Assembly (NCBI GenBank): GCA_040509495.1
Contig: JBEVKW010000013.1
Span: forward strand, 1-56,661
Source of the DNA: Terrimonas_A sp040509495
GTDB lineage: Bacteria > Bacteroidota > Bacteroidia > Chitinophagales > Chitinophagaceae
Direction of reading: 5' to 3'
DNA: 56,661 nucleotides
Shown: one piece after another, positions 25,490 to 32,864 of the stretch
Layout: every line of letters starts with the position of its first letter
Position numbering within the stretch: position 1 is the stretch's first letter
Notes under the pieces: model-generated
What the model was told of the DNA's origin: nothing
The model's input: only the letters and a program-made list of their open reading frames with translations
The model's database searches: none
Made by a program: the position numbers and the translations under genes

Positions 25490-26467
25490 TTAATTATTCC
25501 TGTTGATCAAATTGACTACGACTTTTACCATCATCTCTTTTTCATCTGGCTTGCTCTCCGCGATCATCAGTGTTAGCGCGACCAGTGCATTGTCGGCGAT
25601 CCGACGGACACCTGCCTCTTTGTATAACAATCCATTCTTCTCCAGGAACCAGACAAAGAGGAATGCGGCAATGCGCTTGTTGCCGTCACTGAAGGAATGG
25701 TTTTTGACAACGAAATACAGAAGGTTAGCAGCTTTTTCTTCAACGCTTGGGTAAAGAAACTGGCCATCAAAAGTTTGATAGATGGCGGCCAGGGAACCCT
25801 GAAAAGAATCATCTTTTTCGTTGCCGAAAAGTGAACTGCCACCGAATTTGTCACGCAAACTGTGAATCGCAGACATGGCTTCACTATAAGTGATTTGAAA
25901 CAGGTCGTCTTTAGTAATTCCGCTGATCTCAAGATTTTGATGATCATATTGATCGAGTACATCAAGCGCGTAGGAATAATCACTGAGAATTTTCAATACG
26001 CCCGTCGCCTCCTCAGAGTTGAGATCTTTTCTCATCGCAATACCTGTAAGCAATCGAACCGTTTGCTGTAGTTCTGTAAGACGATCATGCTCCTCCTTCA
26101 TTTTCTGCTGATTTACGATAAAACCATTGATCAGAAAACTTTTTAGGACCCTGTTCGCCCATATTCGGAATTGCGTGCCCTGTGGTGATTTGACTCGGTA
26201 TCCAACAGAAATAATTACGTCCAGACTATAGTAATTAGTCGGTTTGTCAGAAAATTCGGAATTTCCGAATTTCCTTTTGGTGTCGCTCTCAATCAGTTCC
26301 TGCTCTGCATAAATATTCTTAACGTGCTCATTAATAGTGGATTTTGCTTTGTTAAATAGTTGAGCCATTTGATCCTGCGTTAGCCAAACTGTTTCATTCT
26401 CCAATTGAACGTCAATTCGGATATTACCTTCTTCAGACTGATATATAACAATTTCCCCGGTTGTCAT
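25490..26467 (-). CDS. RhuM family protein fused to a Fic/Doc domain
   Basis: A 325-residue protein. Residues 1-115 match the RhuM family, a DNA-binding-like N-terminal domain: VWLTQDQMAQLFNKAKSTIN forms a helix-turn-helix-like block and YYSLDVIISVGYRV follows. A coiled region at about 116-180 connects to a Doc-type Fic domain with the active motif HSFSDGNKR at residues 257-265, matching HxFx(D/N)xNKR. The Fic His is intact, so transfer of a nucleotide or phosphate group is possible. Such fusions occur in accessory regions and resemble toxin-antitoxin modules in one chain. No separate antitoxin gene is seen. The upstream repeats at 26551-26581 could be its operator. Confidence 0.92.
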   Translation of the reverse strand: MTTGEIVIYQSEEGNIRIDVQLENETVWLTQDQMAQLFNKAKSTINEHVKNIYAEQELIESDTKRKFGNSEFSDKPTNYYSLDVIISVGYRVKSPQGTQFRIWANRVLKSFLINGFIVNQQKMKEEHDRLTELQQTVRLLTGIAMRKDLNSEEATGVLKILSDYSYALDVLDQYDHQNLEISGITKDDLFQITYSEAMSAIHSLRDKFGGSSLFGNEKDDSFQGSLAAIYQTFDGQFLYPSVEEKAANLLYFVVKNHSFSDGNKRIAAFLFVWFLEKNGLLYKEAGVRRIADNALVALTLMIAESKPDEKEMMVKVVVNLINRNN

Positions 26468-26550
26468 TTTATTGCAAATTGTAATGGTAAAAGGATAAGT
26501 TTATTGATTCAAATCTCGCTTGTATACCTCAATTGAACATGATATATGCT

Positions 26551-26581
26551 CATGTTTTTTACCCGGAAAAACATGTTTTTT
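26551..26581. promoter_or_regulatory. Direct/inverted CATGTTTTTT repeats upstream of RhuM-Fic
   Basis: CATGTTTTTT occurs at 26551-26560 and again at 26572-26581, a 21-base period. The intervening AAAAACATG also pairs with the first copy as a 9-bp inverted repeat (26551-26559 with 26567-26575). It lies 84 bases upstream of the RhuM-Fic start, in the divergent region with the aldo/keto reductase. A self-regulation site is plausible; this is inference. Confidence 0.45.
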
Positions 26582-26743
26582 CCTCGGCAATATGCCTATT
26601 CGTAAATAGTTGAGTATGCATTCCCGAATATTTTCTCGCGAAAACAGTTACGCTCAATGAGCCGTCCAGACAACTAATTTGAGCCAGTCACGACATAGCC
26701 TCCCGCTGCTCTTTCATCAACTTTGTGTCTTCAATCAATAACA

Positions 26744-27715
26744 ATGACACAAGTAAAGAAAATAACACTCGGCACCAACGGTCCACTCGTTTCCAAACTT
26801 GGCCTTGGCTGCATGCGCATGTCTCCAACCTGGGGCACCTCATTTCCTGACACCACTGAAAGCATAGCTACCATTCATGCTGCGCTGGATAATGGCATCA
26901 ATTTTCTGAATACCGGCGATTTTTACGGCGCGGGGCACAATGAACTCCTTGTTGGTAAAGCCCTCAAAGACCGCCGCGACGATGCCTTCATCAGCGTAAA
27001 ATTCGGCGCCATCTTCTACAACGGTGCATGGATCGGGCTCGACCTTCGCCCAACAGCGATCAAAAACTTCATCAACTATTCGCTCGTACGTCTCGGTGTT
27101 GATCATATCGACCTTTATCAGCCCTGCCGCATGGATAATAGCGTACCCCTCGAAGACATCATCGGCACGGTAGCAGATCTCATCAAAGAAGGAAAGGTCC
27201 GCCATCTCGGCGTATCAGAGATCACCGCAGAGCAGTTGCGCAAAGCACATAGCATCCATCCGGTAACAGCATTGGAGATCGGGTATTCACTTGCGGAACG
27301 ACAGATCGAAAGCGATCTCCTTCCTGCCGCTAAAGAACTGGGCATCGGCGTTGTAGCTTTCGCCAATACAGCGGAAGGACTGCTCTCCGGAGACATGACA
27401 GCACCGCTTCCTGCCGGCAGTTATCAGCTTCATTTTCCCCGGTTCCAGGGTGATAACCTGGTGAAAAACCTGGAAAAAGTTAAAGTATTAAAGTTGATGG
27501 CAAAAGACAAAGGCTTCACTCCAACACAGCTGGCCATCGCGTGGGTGAACCAGCAGGGCGAACACATCATGCCGCTTGTCAGCATGGCGCGGAGATCCCG
27601 TTTGGCAGAGAACCTGTCTGCCATGCAGATCCAGTTTACGGAAAAGGAAATGGAAACACTGAACACACATTTCGCCCCGGGAAGTATGCTTGGCGGCACC
27701 TATTTACAACGATGA
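26744..27715 (+). CDS. Aldo/keto reductase family protein
   Basis: A 323-residue TIM-barrel oxidoreductase; an in-frame ATG seven codons upstream also exists, but MTQVKKITLG is the normal family start. Conserved blocks: LGLGCMRMSP, TGDFYGAG with Tyr61, SVKFG with Lys86, and late GEHIMPLVSMARRSRLAENLSA binding NADP. The usual catalytic Asp is Asn56 (NFLNTGDFYG), and the His block reads LYQPCRMD, like the PxR variant of one AKR subgroup. Activity on small aldehydes is therefore uncertain. An AraC-type regulator follows 200 bases downstream on the same strand. Confidence 0.9.
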   Translation: MTQVKKITLGTNGPLVSKLGLGCMRMSPTWGTSFPDTTESIATIHAALDNGINFLNTGDFYGAGHNELLVGKALKDRRDDAFISVKFGAIFYNGAWIGLDLRPTAIKNFINYSLVRLGVDHIDLYQPCRMDNSVPLEDIIGTVADLIKEGKVRHLGVSEITAEQLRKAHSIHPVTALEIGYSLAERQIESDLLPAAKELGIGVVAFANTAEGLLSGDMTAPLPAGSYQLHFPRFQGDNLVKNLEKVKVLKLMAKDKGFTPTQLAIAWVNQQGEHIMPLVSMARRSRLAENLSAMQIQFTEKEMETLNTHFAPGSMLGGTYLQR

Positions 27716-27914
27716 ACCGCTTAAGTACGATCCTTCGTAATTTCGTTGGCAAATGACGTTATACAGCCCGGCATAGATTCCCGCTGAGTCGGCGGGTCAA
27801 GGAGCAAATGCGCAGATCGACTTCGCACAAGATCACCGATCTGCATGTTTGCCTTTATCCCCGTATTCAGCGGGAACCTGCGCCGGCAATTTATAAATCG
27901 AGCATCGAAACAGC

Positions 27915-28730
27915 ATGCAAAACCCTACAGAAATAGTTCCCGGTCTTCTCTTCTTCTCTTATCTCTCTTCGGCGAGAAAGGAGAAGGTCGGTTTTTTTGG
28001 CGACAGCGCGCTGGTATTACAGGTCTCCGGGAACATGAAATTTGCATCAGCCACTCTGGACGTAACGACAAAGCGCGGCGAGCTGTTGCTGATCCGCAAG
28101 AACCAACTCGCGGAGCTGACCAAGCAACCGCTGCCCGGAGAAGATTATCAAACCATGGTCATCCGATTAAAGGAAGACCTGTTGCGGCAGATCGCTCTCG
28201 AAGAGCAGATCACTGCGTCAGCAAGGTATAACGGACCATCGGCGATCATCCTTCCGGCAAATGATTTCCTGCAGGGCTTTTTCCAGTCGATCATGCCATA
28301 TGCCCGTCACCCGGAACAGCATCATCTTTCCGATACGCTTGGCATACTCAAGGTAAAAGAAGCCGTACAATTGCTGCTGCATACAATGCCTTCACTAAAA
28401 GATTTTCTTTTCGATTTCTCCGAGCCGCATAAGATCGACCTGGAGAAATTTATGATCACTAACTATCAATTCAATATAACGATTGAAAAGTTTGCTCAAC
28501 TGACTGGCCGCAGCCTTGCCGCATTCAAACGCGATTTCCAACGAATATTCAGCGCATCACCACGTCAGTGGCTACAGGAGAAACGCCTGACAGAAGCCAA
28601 GGAATTGATCGAACGGAAACAGTTGAAGCCCTCCGCAATCTATCTTGAGCTGGGTTTTGAAAGCCTTTCGCATTTTTCGCATGCATTCAAAAAGAAGTTT
28701 GGAAAGACACCCAGGGAATGGGCGGCGTAA
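27915..28730 (+). CDS. AraC family transcription regulator
   Basis: A 271-residue regulator. The N-terminal two thirds form a sensing domain with a cupin-like beta pattern (KRGELLLIRKNQLAEL). The C-terminal 100 residues form the two-helix-turn-helix AraC DNA-binding domain: FNITIEKFAQLTGRSLAAFKRDFQRIF, then ELGFESLSHFSHAFKKKFGKTPREW. It is same-strand with the aldo/keto reductase and may regulate it. An 8-bp inverted repeat (27812-27819 with 27837-27844) lies in the gap and could be its site. Confidence 0.92.
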   Translation: MQNPTEIVPGLLFFSYLSSARKEKVGFFGDSALVLQVSGNMKFASATLDVTTKRGELLLIRKNQLAELTKQPLPGEDYQTMVIRLKEDLLRQIALEEQITASARYNGPSAIILPANDFLQGFFQSIMPYARHPEQHHLSDTLGILKVKEAVQLLLHTMPSLKDFLFDFSEPHKIDLEKFMITNYQFNITIEKFAQLTGRSLAAFKRDFQRIFSASPRQWLQEKRLTEAKELIERKQLKPSAIYLELGFESLSHFSHAFKKKFGKTPREWAA

Positions 28731-29008
28731 GATGTGCCAAAGTAAGGTTTCCATCTGCTCGATCAGCGCTGCATCCAACAGCTATTTGCCCTTCGCCTGT
28801 CTTTCTTCATATGGGGGAGATCCCTGAGCAAGTTTTGCGCCAGGACTGTAGTCAACTCCCTTACGGCAACTTCACCGCATGATCCAAGAGAGGTGACCGG
28901 CGGCATCGATCTTTCGAGTTTGTAACCAGCAACCAGGATTCTTTCTCCAACCTGCTGTTACTTGTCAATTCCGGATTAACTTCCTACATTGATCCGTCAA
29001 TTACTGCA

Positions 29009-29509
29009 ATGAAATTTGAATACCAACTGACCCGTAAACATCTTGCCGATTTCAATGCTTATTATTACTGGAAAAATAAAATCCTGTCGGCGATCTTCAG
29101 CGCTATTGTCACCGGTGCTTTCTTTTTTATCTTCCTGAGCAGCCATCGGAACTTTACTGTTGAGCGGGGCCTTCTTTGTTCCGGCATTTTTATAGCCATC
29201 TATCTTTTCTCCATACATCTGGGACTCAAAAAAACCGGGAAATATTACAGGGAAAATGGACCGACACTGGCAAGAAAAGAGATAGAATTGACCGATAAAT
29301 ATTTTATGTCTTCAGATTCCTATGGAGAATCGAAAACCGCCTGGGCTTCCTTTACCCACCTGGAAACGGGAAAACATTCGATCTATCTATTCATCGAAAG
29401 CATGACTGCCATCATTATTCCGAAAACCATATTTGCCGATGAAAGATCTTGTCAACAGTTTATTGACTATATCAATGAGCGACTGGCAACAACAAGCCAG
29501 GCACAATGA
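29009..29509 (+). CDS. YcxB-like membrane protein
   Basis: A 166-residue protein with two hydrophobic segments (about residues 26-46 and 55-73) followed by the C-terminal YcxB-like domain: an ITERG-type start of the soluble part (KEIELTDKYFMSSDSYGESKTAWASFTHL), then YLFIESMTAIIIPKTIFADE and a final helix. Start ATG and length agree with the family. The function of the family is not known. No operon partner is evident. Confidence 0.85.
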   Translation: MKFEYQLTRKHLADFNAYYYWKNKILSAIFSAIVTGAFFFIFLSSHRNFTVERGLLCSGIFIAIYLFSIHLGLKKTGKYYRENGPTLARKEIELTDKYFMSSDSYGESKTAWASFTHLETGKHSIYLFIESMTAIIIPKTIFADERSCQQFIDYINERLATTSQAQ

Positions 29510-29841
29510 TCAGGCATCTGTCCGCTAAAAAACTCCCACATTCCATTAGCGTTTACTAACAATCACCAGTACCACAATCTCACTCGCTTTTTCGGGTTTC
29601 ACCCGGATAGGTGAGCATTTGTGTATCGGGCATTTTCATCAGGTAGATCGTCTCGGTTTGACCGATCGATTACTTGTTATGTCCGATCTCGTCCTATCTG
29701 TTCCAGAAATTTTAACCAGGTTTGTTAAAGATTCAGCGGTCAGCTGATTTGAGCATACATCAAACTTTTTATTGCAATAAACAGGATAAGCCGAACACCT
29801 GTAAAATAGTAGGCATCATTGATCAAATTAAATCGCTTTTT
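29510..29841. other. Intergenic stretch, possible eroded coding on minus strand
   Basis: About 330 bases. A minus-strand stretch near 29590-29660 reads TETIYLMKMPDTQMLTYPGE before a stop, and an overlapping frame continues EIVVLVIVSKR; it is too short to name. A weak 5-bp hairpin (29593-29605) is present. The plus-strand frame open from 29722 does not look coding before 29842. Confidence 0.35.
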
Positions 29842-30153
29842 ATGAAAAAGTATATTTTAGGTATTATGGCTATTGCTTCGGTGGTTGTTTTCAGTGCGTT
29901 TACGCAGGGGGATAATAGTCCGTCGAAAGCTTCGGGGAAATCAACCCTCACCCCGATCCTTTTCGTTTATTCCGGTGACCCCGGTGACGAAAATGATGTG
30001 ACTAATTATCATCCTAAGGGAAGCGAAACGCCTGGCTGTAGCGGCACAGTAAGTGAATTGTGCGAGATAAGAGCTTTGGTGGCCAATCCTGACGATCCTC
30101 AGGCAGAATGGCAGCCAATTCTTACGGGAGCACAAAAGTATTTTCGGAATTAA
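29842..30153 (+). CDS. Small secreted two-cysteine protein (DUF6520-like)
   Basis: A 103-residue protein starting at ATG 29842; the 40 codons of open frame before it are not protein-like. A lipid-free signal peptide (MKKYILGIMAIASVVVFSAFT) is followed by a short mature part of about 80 residues with exactly two cysteines in TPGCSGTVSELCEIRA, then an acidic PDDPQAEWQPI tail. I believe this matches the DUF6520 family, small exported proteins of unknown role in Bacteroidota. The two Cys probably form a disulfide in the periplasm. It is convergent with, and shares a terminator with, a TlpA-like thioredoxin protein. Confidence 0.8.
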   Translation: MKKYILGIMAIASVVVFSAFTQGDNSPSKASGKSTLTPILFVYSGDPGDENDVTNYHPKGSETPGCSGTVSELCEIRALVANPDDPQAEWQPILTGAQKYFRN

Positions 30154-30162
30154 TTCCTTGTA

Positions 30163-30192
30163 AAAAAGATAGCCGTTCGCGGCTATCTTTTT
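30163..30192. terminator. Shared bidirectional terminator
   Basis: A perfect 13-bp stem AAAAAGATAGCCG (30163-30175) with its complement (30180-30192) and a TTCG loop. It serves as Rho-independent terminator for both convergent genes. The TAG stop of the TlpA-like gene (30183-30185) lies inside the right arm, so the last codons of that gene form part of the hairpin. Confidence 0.92.
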
Positions 30193-31478
30193 CTGATTGT
30201 CATTGTTTGAAGTGGATGTACAGATCGTCTCAAACGTAATCCCATCTTTTGCAATTCATTTGTCAGGTTGATTTCGTCGTAAATATCGCCGTCAATACGC
30301 ACAGAGATCAATCCATTGTATCCTGTATTATTCACATAAGGAAGCTTACCTTTTCCTAAAGCTGACGTTGTCAGCAGGTAGACCAATGATTCATTGATTG
30401 AGACATGCTGAATAACTGTTGAGCGTTTCTTGGCTATCATTCTTCTTTCCCCATGATTCACCTGGATAGCGTTGAACTTTGCAGCGTCTGCCACTTCAAT
30501 TAATATTGCGGGAAGTTCTTTGGCACGAAGTTCCACTTCGAAAGGAAAATGTTCAAGCAGAAATGCTTGCATTTCTTTGTAAAAACCTGTTCCTTCTTCC
30601 GGATCAATTTTTAACTCCAGACTTACATTATTCTGACGCCGCCATTCATCCATGTTAAGATCTCCTTGCGCGGGCTTCAATTGTACCGCTGAAGAATCGA
30701 GAAATACCTGATAATTGGGCGCATTATAAAAATTACCTGCAAACCCAAAAACGTCTTTCCAGAATGCCTGCAGTAAAAGCTCCAGTCGCGTTTTGTTAAC
30801 AGCCTTAAGGTATACCGGCTGGAAGCTTACAGAATCAATTACAAGAGACTGCCCGGATGGTACACTATACTCTTCCAGTCCGTACAATAACAATCGATAT
30901 TTCTTCATCGGCATGGACGCAGAAAGGATCGATTGATCCCATTTATATTCAGGAAGACTGAGCTTTTCTATCAGGCTTATTTTTTTTCCAGCTAACACAC
31001 TTCTGACATTTGAAGCTGTCATGCTGAAAGCATAACTCAGGTGAATAACTTTTCCATCTTTCACCCATACGCAATAGGGATCTCCTTCATGAGGGAACAT
31101 CTGTTGCAGCAATGTATCATCCACAATTAATGGATACGCTGGAAGCGATCGTTTTAGTTTCTTAAAATATCCCTCAACCTGTTCGTTATTATTGTAGGTA
31201 ACGGAAACAATATTGACAGCGTCTTTGAATTGCCGTTTCAATGAATCCAGCTTGAGAAATGCATTTGCGCATCCCATGCAGTTCACATTCCAGAAATCAA
31301 TTATTAGCAGCCGACCATTGTCGGATGATAAAAGAATATCATTCCCTGCCCGGTCTTTCATTTTTATATCGAGGAAATGATCGCCTTTTTTAAGGCCTTT
31401 ATGGCCTGGCTGCGCCGTTGCTGAAATATTGCTGACACCGATAACCAGGATCAGTGTCAGGCAAAAGATCTTGCTCAT
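30183..31478 (-). CDS. TlpA-like thioredoxin protein with extra C-terminal domain
   Basis: A 431-residue exported protein: signal peptide (about residues 1-22), then a TlpA/AhpC-like thioredoxin fold at about 30-175, with active-site Cys67-Met-Gly-Cys70 in DFWNVNCMGC and the cis-Pro-region block GDPYCVWVKDGKVI. Residues about 190-431 form a second part that ends like DUF3738-type soil proteins (GLISVRIDGDIYDEINLTNELQKMGLRLRRSV). It is the last gene of the Sus-type operon, starting one base after the SusD stop. Such thioredoxin proteins often follow SusC/SusD pairs in Bacteroidota, possibly to reduce or fold imported cargo. Confidence 0.9.
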   Translation of the reverse strand: MSKIFCLTLILVIGVSNISATAQPGHKGLKKGDHFLDIKMKDRAGNDILLSSDNGRLLIIDFWNVNCMGCANAFLKLDSLKRQFKDAVNIVSVTYNNNEQVEGYFKKLKRSLPAYPLIVDDTLLQQMFPHEGDPYCVWVKDGKVIHLSYAFSMTASNVRSVLAGKKISLIEKLSLPEYKWDQSILSASMPMKKYRLLLYGLEEYSVPSGQSLVIDSVSFQPVYLKAVNKTRLELLLQAFWKDVFGFAGNFYNAPNYQVFLDSSAVQLKPAQGDLNMDEWRRQNNVSLELKIDPEEGTGFYKEMQAFLLEHFPFEVELRAKELPAILIEVADAAKFNAIQVNHGERRMIAKKRSTVIQHVSINESLVYLLTTSALGKGKLPYVNNTGYNGLISVRIDGDIYDEINLTNELQKMGLRLRRSVHPLQTMTIRKR

Positions 31479-31479
31479 T

Positions 31480-32853
31480 TTAGTAGCCAGGATTTTGGGT
31501 AAGACTAGGGTTCAGATTAAGCTGATCTACGGGAATAGGGTAAAGAGCATCCTCGGGTTTCCACGATGCAGGGTGAATGGCACTCATTACTTCATTTATT
31601 CTGTTCGTTCTTCTCAGATCGAACCAACGATGCCCCCATTCGACGAATAATTCCGACTGCCTCTCGTGCTCGATCAGGCGGAAAAGTTCTTGTTGACCTG
31701 ATGCGGTTGTATCAGTCAAACCTGCCCGACGGCGTATTATATTAAGATCAGCCAGTCCGCCATCAATATCTGATAAATGAGCCCGCGCTTCCGCTCTGAT
31801 AAGATATTGCTCTGCTAATCTCAATACTGTGTAGAATTCGGTGAGTGCCGCACCATTGCCATATACTTTATACTTTGCCGGATAACGTAAAGTCTGGCCA
31901 TTGAATACACGTGATGTCACCCAGGCCGTTTTACGATTGTCCCCTTGCTCAAATGCCTGAAAAAGCCGGTCTGTCAGGAGATATTTCGGAGTTTCATTTG
32001 CAGTGGCGGGCAAGATTTCCCTGGCCTCCCAGGTATTCCATGTAGGATTAACGGGTTGGAGCTGAAGAATACCTTCAGTACTGTTTCTCACGAACACATT
32101 TGCCAGAGGCGTCAACGCAAACAGGTTTTGATTGATAAGTTCCGCCGATGCATCAGCAGCCTGTTGCCAGTTATTCCTGTACAAATGAATACGGGCCAGT
32201 AACGCAAGCGCTGCCCATCGGGTTGCTCTGACACGATTGCCGCCTGCATAGGAAACAGGCAAGGTTTCAGCAGCGGCTTTCAAATCCACGATCAGCTGAT
32301 CATAGATCGTTTCAACAGAACTACGTGGCAACTGCGCATTTATCCGATAATCGGTTCCTGTCACCAGCGGAACATCACCGAATAAATTTACCAGTTGGAA
32401 ATAGCAGAAAGCCCTCAGGAATAAAACCTCACCAGTCAGCCGTGCCTTCAGTGCAGGCGAAACTACAGACCCATTCAATTGTTCAAAACACATGTTAGTA
32501 ATATATATGTGCTTATACATGAGATTCCAAAAAGAGGCATTCAGGGTGGAATGACTGCCTATTTCAATATCACAGTTGGCAAATTCATCCCTGAGGCCTG
32601 GAGTATAATACCATAACTCATTTGCTGAAAGTGCTGTATAAAGTGTGGTTTGCCCCGAGCTATAACTCGTTGCAGAAGCGCTCATGTCGCTGTAGATGCC
32701 CAGTACAGCGGCCTGCGCAAGAGAATCCGATTTGAACACTTCTGTATTGATCACCTGGTGAATAGGGGTATCTATTTCGATAAGCTTTTTGCAGGATGAT
32801 AACAGCAATATTGGCATTAGCAACGCTAATGAAGATCTTTTAGCAGTAGTCAT
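31480..32853 (-). CDS. SusD/RagB family outer-membrane lipoprotein
   Basis: A 457-residue surface lipoprotein that captures nutrients for the SusC transporter. Signal peptide with lipobox LSSC (Cys21). The helical SusD body includes the early KLIEIDTPIHQV block, AALGIYSDM-like helix (here AAVLGIYSDMSAS), LRAFCYFQLVNLFGDVPLVTGTDY, and the late signatures LAEQYLIRAEARAHLSDIDGGLADLNIIRRRAGL and ERQSELFVEWGHRWFDLRR, ending ALYPIPVDQLNLNP. It lies 11 bases after susC and 1 base before the TlpA-like gene, i.e. one operon. Confidence 0.97.
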   Translation of the reverse strand: MTTAKRSSLALLMPILLLSSCKKLIEIDTPIHQVINTEVFKSDSLAQAAVLGIYSDMSASATSYSSGQTTLYTALSANELWYYTPGLRDEFANCDIEIGSHSTLNASFWNLMYKHIYITNMCFEQLNGSVVSPALKARLTGEVLFLRAFCYFQLVNLFGDVPLVTGTDYRINAQLPRSSVETIYDQLIVDLKAAAETLPVSYAGGNRVRATRWAALALLARIHLYRNNWQQAADASAELINQNLFALTPLANVFVRNSTEGILQLQPVNPTWNTWEAREILPATANETPKYLLTDRLFQAFEQGDNRKTAWVTSRVFNGQTLRYPAKYKVYGNGAALTEFYTVLRLAEQYLIRAEARAHLSDIDGGLADLNIIRRRAGLTDTTASGQQELFRLIEHERQSELFVEWGHRWFDLRRTNRINEVMSAIHPASWKPEDALYPIPVDQLNLNPSLTQNPGY

Positions 32854-32864
32854 ATTTATAAGCG

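Noticed and set aside
27812..27844. 8-bp inverted repeat before the AraC gene
   Set aside because: Spacing of 17 bases and a single copy; mentioned with the regulator but not called as a site.
29590..29660. Minus-strand coding-like fragment between the YcxB-like and the two-cysteine genes
   Set aside because: Only about 25 residues before stops in two frames; too short to assign to a decayed gene.
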